A stretch of DNA of 44,471 bases from Eubacteriales bacterium (GTDB lineage Bacteria > Bacillota > Clostridia > Peptostreptococcales > Anaerovoracaceae). The position numbers and the translations under genes are program-made. The DNA lies in the NCBI GenBank assembly GCA_029009055.1, contig JAQXJR010000010.1, positions 1 through 44,471 of the forward strand. The letters are read 5' to 3'. The notes under the pieces are model-generated. The model did no database searches. It was given only the letters and a program-made list of their open reading frames with translations, and was not told the origin of the DNA. Below are positions 1 to 8,735 of the stretch, one piece after another. How positions within the stretch are numbered: the stretch's first letter is position 1; each line of letters starts with the position of its first letter.

Positions 1-98
1 GCGAAGAGAATAGGATATGGGTACCGAAATGATGAATACTTCTTCACACTCGTGAGATATTCCTCGCTGCCGGCAGTGAGACAGAAAAAACAAAATGA

Positions 99-119
99 GG
101 GATAGTCATCAACTATCCC
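99..119 (-). terminator. Hairpin, possible minus-strand terminator
   Basis: GGGATAGT (99-106) and ACTATCCC (112-119) form an 8-bp stem with a 5-nt loop. Read on the minus strand the stem is followed by a T-rich run, as in an intrinsic terminator. No minus-strand gene is seen immediately upstream of it, so the transcript it would end is unknown. Confidence 0.35.
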
Positions 120-157
120 CCAGAAATCCGTGAAGAACCAATTATTTTCTACAGCGG

Positions 158-613
158 GTGATATGGGCAGGGGTTTCAGTTATAGCGATGATGATCCTGT
201 GCTTTATCCTTACGACTAAGACACCGCTTCCTGAATATATCGCGGCTCTGATCAGCGCCATTCTCCTTTTTATCCCTAACTTATTTGAGAGGGTTTTCGT
301 TTGGAGCAGCCCGAAGGAAGCATGCACGCTTCTTCTTCCCGCTAAGCTGCTGGATACAGCGCAGACGAATCATGTGGATTCCGATCCCGGATGGGACACT
401 CTCTATCGCTTTGCATATGAATATGAGGGGAAGTCATACTCTAAGACCTTGCTGCTGCACTCATTCCAGGGCGACCCTAAAGTTCCCTTCAGCGTCTATA
501 TCTGCCCAGACCGGCCGAAGATGTGCTATATAGCCCTCGAGGATGAAAGCGGTTATGATTTCAAAGAATCGCTAAGAAAGTATAAAAGCAATATCAAGAA
601 AACGCGCAAATAA
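158..613 (+). CDS. Small two-helix membrane protein, DUF3592-like
   Basis: The 151-residue product has two hydrophobic segments (about residues 2-18 and 25-47) and then a soluble basic-ended domain. The soluble part has the pattern of small membrane proteins of the DUF3592 type: a Tyr-rich strand (YRFAYEYEGKSY), then a short segment ending in VYICPDRPKMCYI. The function is unknown. The start is a GTG at 158 with no clear ribosome binding site; an ATG pair at residues 11-12 is an alternative. The next gene lies on the opposite strand, separated by a two-way hairpin terminator, so this gene ends its own transcript. The family placement is by eye only. Confidence 0.6.
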   Translation: MIWAGVSVIAMMILCFILTTKTPLPEYIAALISAILLFIPNLFERVFVWSSPKEACTLLLPAKLLDTAQTNHVDSDPGWDTLYRFAYEYEGKSYSKTLLLHSFQGDPKVPFSVYICPDRPKMCYIALEDESGYDFKESLRKYKSNIKKTRK

Positions 614-676
614 AGTCGATCTAAATCTTAGGCTATTAGGCCTGACTCTTAATAACGATCTCCAACTAAATAAATA

Positions 677-710
677 AAGGCTAATATGAAGTTAACTTCC
701 GATTAGCCTT
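677..710. terminator. Bidirectional hairpin terminator between convergent genes
   Basis: AAGGCTAAT (677-685) and ATTAGCCTT (702-710) are perfect 9-bp arms, and the centre itself contains the palindrome GAAGTTAACTTC (688-699). Short T runs follow on both strands. It lies between the plus-strand gene ending at 613 and the minus-strand gene ending at 779, the place expected for a shared terminator. Confidence 0.6.
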
Positions 711-778
711 GATTTTAAGCTGATTCAATATGAATTTTCTGAAATATATTCGCTGAAGATCCGCTTCGCAGCCCGATC

Positions 779-1054
779 TTAGAAAGTTATCCTCATCTGA
801 TACCATGTCACGTTCCCGTGGACGGATTTCGAGATCCCCTCATTCTGAAAACCGAATTTAGAGTAGAATGGTATCAGGCGGGCTTTGCACGTTAAGACCA
901 AGCCTTTACGACCCTGCCTCGCCGCGTCATCTATCACGGCGTTCAGGACCCGGCTAGCAAAGCCATTCCCTCTGTGTTCCGGCGCGGTAACGACGGAGAA
1001 TATCATCTGCCAAGCCCCATGCTCGTCGTGCATTTCTGCGTGTCTAATTCTCAT
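779..1054 (-). pseudogene. GNAT N-acetyltransferase, N-terminally truncated
   Basis: The 91 residues match the second half of a GNAT-fold acetyltransferase. They hold the acetyl-CoA binding motif A (VTAPEHRGNGFASRVLN, R/Q-x-x-G-x-G/A type), a motif B-like LVLTCKARLIPFYSKFGF and the typical C-terminal end. Members of this subfamily are usually about 150-160 residues, so about 65-70 N-terminal residues that form the first strands and the acceptor site are missing. An AAGGAG ribosome binding site precedes the ATG and a stop codon (TAA) lies directly in front of it in frame, so the fragment could still be translated. I favour a decayed gene; a short functional protein cannot be excluded. Confidence 0.65.
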
Positions 1055-1107
1055 TTACGCTCCTTCCGCCTTTTATCAGTGGTTCTGACCGGGAGAGGTA
1101 AAAACTA

Positions 1108-3051
1108 CTAGAGCCCATCGACCCGGTAAATATAATTATCCCGGACATAACGGACGTATTTTACCTTCTTCCAGATCTTCTTACGTTTTTTCTTCTTCAA
1201 TTTTCCGCGGATCGTGATCGTTTTCCGCACATTCTTCGTGAAAGTCCGGTAATGGGACGCGTACATGCCGGCGTACAGGTGCCCCCTGTAAACGTAGAGA
1301 TTCTCCAGTTCCCAGGCTTTCATTATGTTAATTGACCGTTCTTTCTCTCCGTCCCAGCGGTAGACGTCGATCTTCTCCCAGGTCTGGCCGTATCCCGGAC
1401 GCGGGCTCCTGCCGACGATGATCTGACCATCGGCGCAAACCATGCCGGCGATATGATGCGATTCGTCCGCCGGGGTGCTGAACCATCTGACGAATCTGAA
1501 TTCGTCGTCCATGATCACGATGCCCTTTCGGGAAGCGAGGCAGCCGCCCTGCATAGTGTCCCATCCGTACATGGACTGCCCCGCTTTCGTCCGCAGCTCA
1601 TAAGGTACGGTGATTTTCTTCTTCTTCAGCTTCACCGCGTACTTCCCGCCGGCCTTCCAAGGGACTTTCACGGTTTGTTTCATGGTGAGCTGAACGTTCT
1701 TCTGCTTGTTCGGCTTTCCCACAGCAGCCGGGGCGCTCCAGGAAGATTCCTCCCGCTCGTTCCCCTCGCCGCGATAAGCTCGGATACGGACGTACCCGTA
1801 AGAGGAAGAGGTGGTGACAGAAGTCTTCGCCGCAGTGCCGCCCGTGATTGTTGTGGACACGGGTTCCAGGAATAGCTTCCCGGATGACGTCTCTATCTGA
1901 AATCCCGAGCATCCATCGGGAACGCTCCAGCGGACTGTCCACGTCCTTCCTTTCTTTCCCCCGGCGGACGCGGACAGGATCTTCGGGACGCTGAGCCGCT
2001 TCGCGGCGATGAAGCCGGAATATTTCCCGTATGTAACGCCGTAGAAACCGCGGATACGGTATTCGTAAGGCGTGCCGTTCTACGCGCTCCGGTCCAGCCA
2101 CTCGGTCATAGAGGAAGAGGAGACCGTCTTTACTTTCTTCCAGGCCCCGTCCGCCTGCGTTCTACGGTAGATCCGGACGCCTGACGCGCCGGCCGGTGTT
2201 TCCCAATCCAGCAAGACACCGGAATCTGAAAGCGATGTCTTAAGAGAGGTAGTTGCCGGGATCCAGGCGTCTTTCACCGCGCTTCCCGCGGCGCTATGGT
2301 CGGACGCGTCCATCTCGGCCTCCAATCTATACGAGTACCGGACGCCTTCCTCCACGGTCTGGTCCGTATAGGAAAGTTTTCCGTCCTCGCCTTCTTCGTC
2401 GCTGATCTTCGCGATTTCAGCATATGATCCACCGGAGACTTTTCGGTAGAGATAATACGCCTTCGCGTATCCCCGTATGCCCTGCTCGCGTTCCCATGTC
2501 AGCTTAAGCCCGTTTTCCGAGATCCCCGCTGACTCGATTTTCGGCGCGTCCAGAGAGCTCGTGACCGTTACAGAGCACGAAATCTGCGCACCGAGGTACG
2601 AGTCCGTTTCCGGAAGGCTCACCGTGACGGCAGCCGTTCCAGTCTTACGCGGCGTGACGGTGCCGTCTTCAGAGACCTCTAATGCGTCCGGGTCTGAGGT
2701 CGAGAATATCGGAGTTCCGTCGCTGTCTGAAGAAACATAAAGCTTCCCTGTATCTCCCATGCGGACACTGAGATCCTTCACTTCGATGACCGGCGTCTTC
2801 TTCTCCGGCTCCACAGGCTCGTCTGGACCCGCAGGAACAGATGGGCCATCCGGAAGCGGAGCTATTCCCACGCCGGTTTCCTTTGCTGCTGATGCCATCG
2901 AAGCTCCGTATCCGGTACCCGCGGCATAAGAAACCTCCTGGAGAAAGCCTGTTCCAGCCGTCATCATCCACGCTGTGCAGAACGCCGCTGCCAGAGCTGC
3001 CGCTCTTTTCATTAATGTTTTTATTTCACGCTTTCGCAATTTATTCTCCAA
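1108..3051 (-). pseudogene. Secreted Ig-like/fibronectin III surface protein, interrupted by an in-frame amber codon
   Basis: One reading frame runs from 3051 to 1108 and is broken only by a TAG at 2082-2080. The first part (323 residues) has a signal peptide (AAALAAAFCTAWMM core), a proline-rich spacer, a Big_2-type Ig domain (about residues 85-165) and one to two fibronectin III-like domains rich in YLYRKV and YRLEAE strands. After the TAG the same frame resumes at once with NGTPYEYRIRGFYG, again FN3-like, and ends in a domain with repeated short strands. Other genes here use TAG as a normal stop and prfA (RF1) is present, so this is a nonsense mutation rather than recoding. The apparent start is TTG at 3051; an ATG at 3012 would also keep the signal peptide. 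It is next to another decayed gene. Confidence 0.7.
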
Positions 3052-3734
3052 TTCATTTCTGCCGCTTCGTCAAGCAGATCTCATCATGATACAAGTATTA
3101 TAATCCTTCATATCGGACTCGCCTAGCGAGCCATCCGGAATGCGCTGGAGTTTTTCTTCAAGGCGAATGTGGGCGGGGCGTATGGCATGCATCGACTTAG
3201 TTATTTTGAGTTGGATCATTGTCTTGAGATTTGCCGTGAGCGACTGCCACCGATAGTCCATTTAGAAAAAAATCGGCGATATGGGTCAATATTTTCTTAA
3301 TATTAAAAGGATTCCGAATCGGCCGCTGTTATTTTCTAAATGATGCACAGGTCCATGCTTCTTTGCACCAGCAAAGCCGACCTGGCCTTGTTATCTCCGT
3401 ATATCTTCGCATTGACATGCATGTTCATGCATATTCTCCATAGTTTTGGTTTGTATCAAAGTGCATTTATATATAGGTAAGCAGGCCAACCACGATCCGG
3501 CTGGCAATTCTCATCCTTCGTCGGTAGCCGTTAAGAATAAAATAGCTCGAAGGCTCATATCTTTCAGACTCTTAAAATTTTGAGGGCAGTTTCACCTAAA
3601 TTTTCATAATACCCCCTTAGATTGTATACGATCAGTCGGATGCGGGTTGAGTATTGGTGCGTTCGAGGATGTATACACCACTCATACGATTGGTACGGTT
3701 CTGGCAGTGGGTATGCCTGACATGGGACCTGCCG
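3052..3734. other. Non-coding stretch, AT-rich
   Basis: No supported gene. The stretch carries one isolated AGCAAAGCC word near 3370 and, at 3601-3633, a block shared with 42789-42821. Short open frames here lack a ribosome binding site and any recognisable product. Confidence 0.5.
3601..3633. repeat. Dispersed 33-nt block, copy 1 (TTTTCATAAT ... GATTGTATACGATC)
   Basis: TTTTCATAAT (3601-3610) is followed 18 nt from its start by AGATTGTATACGATC. The same two words with identical spacing recur at 42789-42821. The GTATAC-centred word is close to a perfect palindrome. Confidence 0.6.
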
Positions 3735-3770
3735 CTGTACATCTAACACCTCATGGCGTTAGATGTACAG
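3735..3770. repeat. Perfect 13-bp inverted repeat
   Basis: CTGTACATCTAAC (3735-3747) and GTTAGATGTACAG (3758-3770) are fully complementary, with a 10-nt centre in which CC can pair with GG around a TCAT loop. No T run follows on either strand, so it does not look like a terminator. It may be a protein-binding palindrome or part of an RNA. Confidence 0.7.
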
Positions 3771-3820
3771 GGCTAGGGCTTAAAGAGGCGATTCTTCGAA
3801 TCGCATTAATACAGTAATAA

Positions 3821-3855
3821 AAAAACAAGCCGGTCCTACGACCGGCTTGTTTTTC
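3821..3855 (-). terminator. Intrinsic terminator of the tRNA-Arg gene
   Basis: CAAGCCGGTC and GACCGGCTTG pair around a CTAC loop and are flanked by A and T runs. On the minus strand the stem ends in a run of seven T, directly downstream of the tRNA gene. Confidence 0.85.
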
Positions 3856-3860
3856 CATTA

Positions 3861-3933
3861 TGCACCAGAGGCGATTCGAACACCCGACGCACGGTTTAGG
3901 AAACCGACGCTCTATCCCCTGAGCTACTGGTGC
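3861..3933 (-). tRNA. tRNA-Arg (anticodon CCU)
   Basis: Read on the minus strand the sequence has acceptor arms GCACCAG/CTGGTGC, a D arm GCTC...GAGC, an anticodon loop TTCCTAA with anticodon CCT, and a T arm with the TTCGAAT loop. The length is 73 nt including the discriminator A; CCA is not encoded. The outermost anticodon-stem pair looks like a T-T mismatch. It decodes AGG. It is followed by a strong terminator and looks like a single-gene unit. Confidence 0.93.
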
Positions 3934-3993
3934 AGGTACTTTAGTAATATAACACTTGAAAACGGAAATATCAACCTTGAATTCGTTAAATAA

Positions 3994-4024
3994 CGCTGTA
4001 AGTGCCTTGTTGGGCGTTACAGCG
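3994..4024 (-). terminator. Possible terminator downstream of the glucosaminidase gene
   Basis: CGCTGTAA (3994-4001) and TTACAGCG (4017-4024) form an 8-bp stem with GCC/GGG able to extend it inward. On the minus strand it is followed by an interrupted T run. It lies about 140 bp after the stop codon at 4165, so the link is uncertain. Confidence 0.35.
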
Positions 4025-4164
4025 CACATTACAATCAGATGGGCGCCCGGAGGGCTGGGGTGGAACGTCCAGGGGACAATTGCATTGACCATCCGGAGGA
4101 CGATACCGCAAACCCTGCGGGCAGCCCCAGCAGTCCGGAGGAATTTCGGGCCGGGGAGGCTTTG

Positions 4165-6024
4165 CTATTTATTGCGGATGAGTTTTACCTTGTAGACGCG
4201 GGTCTGGCCGGAGGAGGCGTAGACCAGGATCTGGAAGGTGTTCGTGCCTTTCTTAAGGGTCTTCGTGCCCGTGCCGTGGATGGTCACGAACCGGCTGGAA
4301 GCCTTAACAGCGGAGAGCTTTGCTGAGGTAGAGCCGTCCGGGACCGTGTAGGTGAATGTCGACTTATAATTGCAGGCGCCGGAGCTGATCAGGGTCTTCG
4401 TCTTACCGCCAGCCGCGACCTTAAGGGTCTTCAGGTAGTTATTGTTATCGATGTTGGCGGAGTTCGACGGCTTAGGAGCCGCGCTCGCCGGCATGTTGTT
4501 ATAGACTGGGATGAAGAACTCGAGGTTCTTACCCATAATGCCGTAGGACCTATAGCGATTGTATACGATCGTCGAGTTGCTGGCTGGAGCGTAGACCGCG
4601 GTCATGTATACGTGCGTGCCGACATTAGCCAGGCCGTTACGGACGTTGAAATGCTCGAGGTAGCCGCTGTCTTGCCTATTGCTGATATAGCCGGTCTTCA
4701 GAAAAGCTGCCCCGTTAACGATCGCCTTACGCAGTGTGTTCCAACCCTGCTTCTTAGCGTATTTCATGCCGTTTACCGCGCCGCCGGAAGCTGTGTCGCT
4801 GCAGCCGATGCAGTAAGCGTTATAGTAGCCCTTGTAACCCTTATACGTTCCGTCGATCATGGACGTCGCGGAGCCGAGCTCTGAGTAGGACTTTGCTGCC
4901 AGGTAGATCGGGCTGATGCCGTAGCGCTTTCCCGCCTCGACGAAGTATTTAGCGTTCTTCGCCAGGACCTTATTCCCGCTGACGACTGATCTCACTATGT
5001 CCTCAGTCTGGTAGGCGTGGTAGGTGTTGCTCTCGAACTGGAAAATATAGCTTTCCGTGAGCCAGTTGCGCGGATCCATGTAGTAGGCTGTAGCCTGTGG
5101 GGAAGCCGCGAAGAAGTTGGCTCCGTCCTTCGGCGTGTATTTATTAGCCAGGTAATTGTAGGCGCCCTGGGCCGTGGACCTGTAGGAAGGAGCGTAGCTC
5201 GAGTAGATGGTGTTAGTGCCCTGGTTGGCTGTCATGGCGCTTAAGGTCTGGTTCCAGTTGAGTCCGGTCTTAACCGGCGTGAATCTCCATGTCGGGTGCA
5301 GCTTATGCAGGGCGGCGAGTTTCGTCTTATATGAAGCCGGGAATCCTTCCGCGGTTATGTATGCTCCCGTAGTCTGGGTAGTCGAGTTCGACACGTTGGA
5401 TCCGGTGCTCCCGCTGGAAATGCTGGAGCTTGGGGTCGATGCTTTCGGCGCTGCGCCGGCCTTTATCAGGTCGCTTCTCACGAAGAATCCCTTAGAGATG
5501 CCGTCAGCCTTAAGGTAGTACCAATACTGGCTTTCACCCTTTGCTTTAGCGAGCAAATATATCTTAACGGATGCTCCCTTTCTAAGCACTCCGTTAGAAC
5601 CGTATTTCGTCGATGGACCCTTACGCATGTTCACGCTGGCCACGGTGTATGCCTTTACCGGGGCGTACTTCATGCTCAGGAGGTCTGACCGAATGAAGCC
5701 GCCTGTGCTCAGCTTATACCATGCCTTCTTCGCGGATGTGCTCTTAAGGCTGGTGTAGTATTTATATGATACTTTCACTTTCTTTCCCTTAGCAAAGGAA
5801 CCGAGCGACTTAGATTTCGTGCTGTATGACTTTCTAAGCACGGTGCCGGATGCCTTAACGGTCCCAACGGCTGTCTTTGCCGCGAGGGCGTGGGTCTGCT
5901 GGGCTCCGATCCCGGTGAGGCCTGGGATCACTAGCAAAGCCGCTGCCAGGGTCATGGCCGCTGCCGCGGATCCTATGGATTTTATAGGAAGTGATTTGAT
6001 TTCTTTAACGTCTGAATTCTTCAT
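4165..6024 (-). CDS. Secreted endo-beta-N-acetylglucosaminidase with SH3 domains
   Basis: The 619-residue product is a cell-wall hydrolase that would cut the glycan strands of peptidoglycan outside the cell. A signal peptide (AAAAMTLAAALLVIPGL) is followed by two bacterial SH3-like domains (about residues 48-115 and 122-190; the second has NMRKGPSTKYGS), a Ser/Thr-rich linker, and a GH73-type glucosaminidase domain (about 230-480) with PRNWLTE and the likely catalytic Glu in AAKSYSELG. The C-terminus has a cadherin-like beta-sandwich repeat (TFTYTVPDGSTSAKLSA...GTGTKTLKKGTNTFQI), as in other clostridial surface enzymes. The ATG at 6024 has AAGG about 9 nt upstream. It stands alone on the minus strand. 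The architecture is clear; the exact cleavage specificity is inferred from the family. Confidence 0.88.
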   Translation of the reverse strand: MKNSDVKEIKSLPIKSIGSAAAAMTLAAALLVIPGLTGIGAQQTHALAAKTAVGTVKASGTVLRKSYSTKSKSLGSFAKGKKVKVSYKYYTSLKSTSAKKAWYKLSTGGFIRSDLLSMKYAPVKAYTVASVNMRKGPSTKYGSNGVLRKGASVKIYLLAKAKGESQYWYYLKADGISKGFFVRSDLIKAGAAPKASTPSSSISSGSTGSNVSNSTTQTTGAYITAEGFPASYKTKLAALHKLHPTWRFTPVKTGLNWNQTLSAMTANQGTNTIYSSYAPSYRSTAQGAYNYLANKYTPKDGANFFAASPQATAYYMDPRNWLTESYIFQFESNTYHAYQTEDIVRSVVSGNKVLAKNAKYFVEAGKRYGISPIYLAAKSYSELGSATSMIDGTYKGYKGYYNAYCIGCSDTASGGAVNGMKYAKKQGWNTLRKAIVNGAAFLKTGYISNRQDSGYLEHFNVRNGLANVGTHVYMTAVYAPASNSTIVYNRYRSYGIMGKNLEFFIPVYNNMPASAAPKPSNSANIDNNNYLKTLKVAAGGKTKTLISSGACNYKSTFTYTVPDGSTSAKLSAVKASSRFVTIHGTGTKTLKKGTNTFQILVYASSGQTRVYKVKLIRNK

Positions 6025-6397
6025 TATGAGTACCTTATAAATACATTGATTCCGGCGCTTGCGCCGGCCATTGCTGCGCCCGCTATTGATCGTGCTTGCG
6101 GTGGATTTTGCCTAGCGCCGGCGCCTGTTTTGCTTTGGTTTGCGGCGGGCGCCTTGGTCTGGCGCGGCAAGGCTGGCGGGACGCAGGGACTACGGGGAGG
6201 CTTTGCTCGAAAGCGAGCCTCTTAAGAAAACTTAAGAAAAGTGTAGCACGCAATGCCGCGGAACTCAATGAAAATTTTAAGAAATCTTAAGGAATGATTA
6301 AGAGTTATTAATTATAGCTGATTAATAGGATTGGCTAATGACCGGGCATGTATACTGTGTTAAAATATGAACAAAGTCAGGGAGAGGAGGAGCACTG
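6025..6397. other. Divergent intergenic region with GC-rich words
   Basis: This spacer separates two divergently transcribed genes. It has a small hairpin CCGGCG-CTTG-CGCCGG (6052-6067), GC-rich sequence with repeated TTTGC words, and one GGCTTTGCT boundary word (6202-6210) without a clear left partner. The part after 6220 turns AT-rich with two CTTAAGAAAA repeats and probably holds promoters, but I could not fix a hexamer pair. Confidence 0.4.
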
Positions 6398-7165
6398 GTG
6401 TATAGGCGTGCGATTTCGATAGTTTTATCGATTTTTATGACTGTAGGGCTGGTTTTTATGGACCTATCTTCTGTTAACGCGCTCGCGCGGGAGATCAGCG
6501 ACTTCTATAAGACACTGAAGCCGGGCCGGTTCTCGTATCATGAGTCTTTCGCGACGCCGCTCTCGCCGGGCTTGGAAGGAGCGCTGGCTCCTGATGTGGT
6601 GACGGACGGGTCTGAGGAGTATGACGGGACGCCGGCGCCGGACGCGACTATAGTCAGCGTGAAGGTCAACTGGCGGGACCTGGACGACAGGCACGCTAAT
6701 CGGCCGTCGGGCGTGACTGTCCGCCTGTTCGTGAATGGCCGCCCGGCTGGAAGGTCTATAAGGCTGAACGCGCGGAACGGCTGGTATGGGGTATTTCGCA
6801 ACCTGCCGCCGAATATCAACGGGGAGTACGCTAAGTATACGATCCTTCCTGAGAGTGTGAGTCATTATTACGCGCCGAGGCTGAAGGGCGGACCGATATT
6901 GGGCTTCCAGGTCGTCTATATCGCGGAGGAGCACCACCACGCCGACCACTCGCACACGCATACTTCCAGGACTGTCGGACCTGTAGAGGAGACAAGGGTC
7001 GTGGTGCCTCATCAGTCGAAGGTGGAGAAGGACGAGCCTAAGCGGATCAGGCGCTACCGGCGCAGGCAGGTCGCGGGAAGTTACGCTGACGCTGTTATAT
7101 TAATGAAGGCTTTCGCGGTTCTATTTATAATGTTCGAGTTGGCCAGGCTGCTGCTGTTTAGATAG
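6398..7165 (+). CDS. Cna_B-domain membrane-anchored surface protein, His-rich
   Basis: The 255-residue product begins with a signal peptide or anchor (AISIVLSIFMTVGLVFMDL). Residues about 80-165 fit a Cna B-type domain: a VSVKVNWRDLDD strand, RPSGVTVRLFVNG, NGWYGVFRNLP and YTILPESVSHYYAP. A His-rich segment follows (HHHADHSHTHTSR, about residues 186-198), then a basic stretch and one C-terminal hydrophobic helix (AVILMKAFAVLFIMFELARLLLF). There is no LPXTG motif, so anchoring is probably by the C-terminal helix. The His cluster could bind metal; this is inference. The GTG start at 6398 has an AGGAGG site about 10 nt upstream, which decides the start. Confidence 0.7.
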   Translation: MYRRAISIVLSIFMTVGLVFMDLSSVNALAREISDFYKTLKPGRFSYHESFATPLSPGLEGALAPDVVTDGSEEYDGTPAPDATIVSVKVNWRDLDDRHANRPSGVTVRLFVNGRPAGRSIRLNARNGWYGVFRNLPPNINGEYAKYTILPESVSHYYAPRLKGGPILGFQVVYIAEEHHHADHSHTHTSRTVGPVEETRVVVPHQSKVEKDEPKRIRRYRRRQVAGSYADAVILMKAFAVLFIMFELARLLLFR

Positions 7166-7886
7166 AGCGCTCTGCCCGGGGTGAAAAAGCGCTTGCCATG
7201 ACGGTCACAGCGGTTTCCAGGGATGTAACAGTGCTTGCCAGGGCTGAATCGCTATTTATTAGTAGTATACCGGCATCATTCAGGCGCTAGGAGCCTTGGA
7301 ATTCAGCGGCTAAGGACTGATGTGATGAATCACAAAATCTCACGTTTGTCAAGTTCGATAAAAATTTTGCTTTTCCTGTTTTTTGTAGAAAAATTCGATA
7401 AAAATTTCAAAAACGATTTCTATAGAAATGGATTGCATCTCGAAGGTGTCTCGTATAGTCGGCGAATCACGCATACAATGAAACAATTCCTGTATACATG
7501 GTTGATTTGCACGATATTTCGAGAAATTGGCGACATAAATCGTATTCATCCATTGTCTAATTGTGATGCGACTGCGCTACTTCGAGACGGCCCACTTTAT
7601 CGTACTAAACTATGCTCCAGTAAAAAGAATTTTTTGTAGAATAATTCTACAAAAAACGCCATTTTTAAAATTTTTGTAGAACGTGACGCCTGGAAAGGCA
7701 CTATTAAAAACATTTTGCTAAAGAAAATGATGATTGCTAGAGTCGTGTACCTTCGATGGAGCCATGGCTAGACGGCAACATATAAAAACACATAAAACAG
7801 CATAAAAACAGGGACATAAAGTCGGCGGCATCCGCTAGCTTCATGTCCCTATTAAAATGTTCGCGTTTGCGCGCAGAATATGTGGA
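7166..7886. other. Long non-coding stretch with AT-rich palindromes
   Basis: No credible gene is seen; a 134-codon open frame at 7235-7639 has no ribosome binding site and no family resemblance. TTCGATAAAAATTT occurs twice, at 7354 and 7394, 40 bp apart. A 27-bp palindrome lies at 7630-7656. The sequence shares GTAGAA/TTCTAC and AAAACG words with 34440-34730. Confidence 0.5.
7630..7656. repeat. Perfect AT-rich palindrome (GTAGAAT-a-ATTCTAC core)
   Basis: TTTTTTGTAGAAT (7630-7642) and its exact complement (7644-7656) flank one central base. Related but not identical palindromes lie at 34452-34476 and 34704-34728. With T runs on both sides it could serve as a bidirectional terminator, but the stem is very AT-rich. 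Confidence 0.6.
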
Positions 7887-8108
7887 TCAGTCGCCGATGA
7901 TGAAGATGCAGCCGTCGTCGGACATCTTATAATCCACGCCGCGCTGGGTCAGGACGGAATCGACGTACTGCGCGACCTCGTCGTTCGGCTCGTCCAGCTC
8001 CATGAAGAAGCCTCCGCATGTGTCGTGGATGTGTAAATTTACCTTATAGCGTGAAGCGACGCGCTTTTTAATGTCGTTAGCGTCGAAAATCGTCATTTTA
8101 AGTGCCAT
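7887..8108 (-). CDS. Small RDAC-like protein
   Basis: The 73-residue product has no signal peptide or membrane segment. It shows VNLHIHDTCGGFFMELDE and ends in DDGCIFIIGD. This resembles the small clostridial RDAC-type proteins (a HLRDACG-like segment near residue 28), with DTC in place of DAC; that match is from memory and tentative. I chose the ATG at 8108 over the longer frame because AAGGAG lies 8-9 nt upstream of it. A perfect TATAAT -10 box on the minus strand lies at 8195-8200. It is a single-gene unit and its function is unknown. Confidence 0.7.
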   Translation of the reverse strand: MALKMTIFDANDIKKRVASRYKVNLHIHDTCGGFFMELDEPNDEVAQYVDSVLTQRGVDYKMSDDGCIFIIGD

Positions 8109-8194
8109 AATTGACTCCTTTTCTAGTGTTCTGAATTTCCCCAAACAAGTGGCGGACGTTAAACCCACCGACGCGATTGGTTTTCTACCTTTAT

Positions 8195-8223
8195 ATTATA
8201 CTCAGGCGGGCGGCGGGTTGAAA
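8195..8223 (-). promoter_or_regulatory. Promoter of the small RDAC-like gene
   Basis: On the minus strand TTTCAA (8223-8218), a 17-nt spacer and TATAAT (8200-8195) precede the gene starting at 8108. The -10 box is perfect and the -35 box weak. Confidence 0.5.
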
Positions 8224-8735
8224 CTAAATATTTTAATGATAATGTCCCAATTTCTAAATCTGGAGTCCGCCAGGGCGAAAAATGTCTCAAACCTCGATGA
8301 CGGTGAAATGGAGGACAGGGTCTAAGGCTATGGGGACAGGATCTAAGGTTAGGTTTCGATTTGCTGCCCAGATCTGGCAGCAAGCCTCATCCGGCAGCCG
8401 GGGAAGCGCGTCAAGAAGCAGTCTGGAAGTGTGCCTGTAAGCGCGCCGCGGGGGTTCGCCGCAAACAAATGGTAGAAAAATGACCAAATATGTATACAAA
8501 CAGTCGGGATTGTCATTTGAATCGGGTTTAGCAGGGTGTTAGAATTACGTACTAATGGGATATTATGACTAACTGGCTGGCAACGCCGAAAAGCAATCGC
8601 TGACTGAGGAGGCGACTGCCGGCGCGCCGAAATCGCAAACATTTGCAACACCGCCGCGATTGCTGGGCGTTTGAGATCGCAAGCCGGATCTGCCGGCCGA
8701 ACAGAGAAGTATTTACAGGGATTGGAGTAGAGAAG
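8224..8735. other. Intergenic region upstream of the activase genes
   Basis: No gene is seen. GGACAGG(G/A)TCTAAGG occurs twice (8313-8327 and 8334-8348), a short near-perfect direct repeat. The part after about 8350 becomes GC-rich with GCCGCAA and TTTGC words. Confidence 0.4.
8517..8545 (+). promoter_or_regulatory. Possible promoter for the activase cluster
   Basis: TTGAAT (8517-8522), a 17-nt spacer and TAGAAT (8540-8545) fit a vegetative promoter reasonably and lie about 190 bp before the start codon at 8736. Confidence 0.4.

Noticed and set aside
2080..2082. TAG read as pyrrolysine or another recoded amino acid
   Set aside because: TAG ends several intact genes here, RF1 is encoded, and no Pyl genes are present in the window.
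3751..4092. Open frame across the tRNA gene
   Set aside because: It reads through tRNA-Arg and its terminator and has no start signal.
7235..7639. 134-codon open frame in an AT-rich spacer
   Set aside because: No ribosome binding site, unusual residue make-up, no family resemblance, and it overlaps direct repeats and ends in a palindrome.
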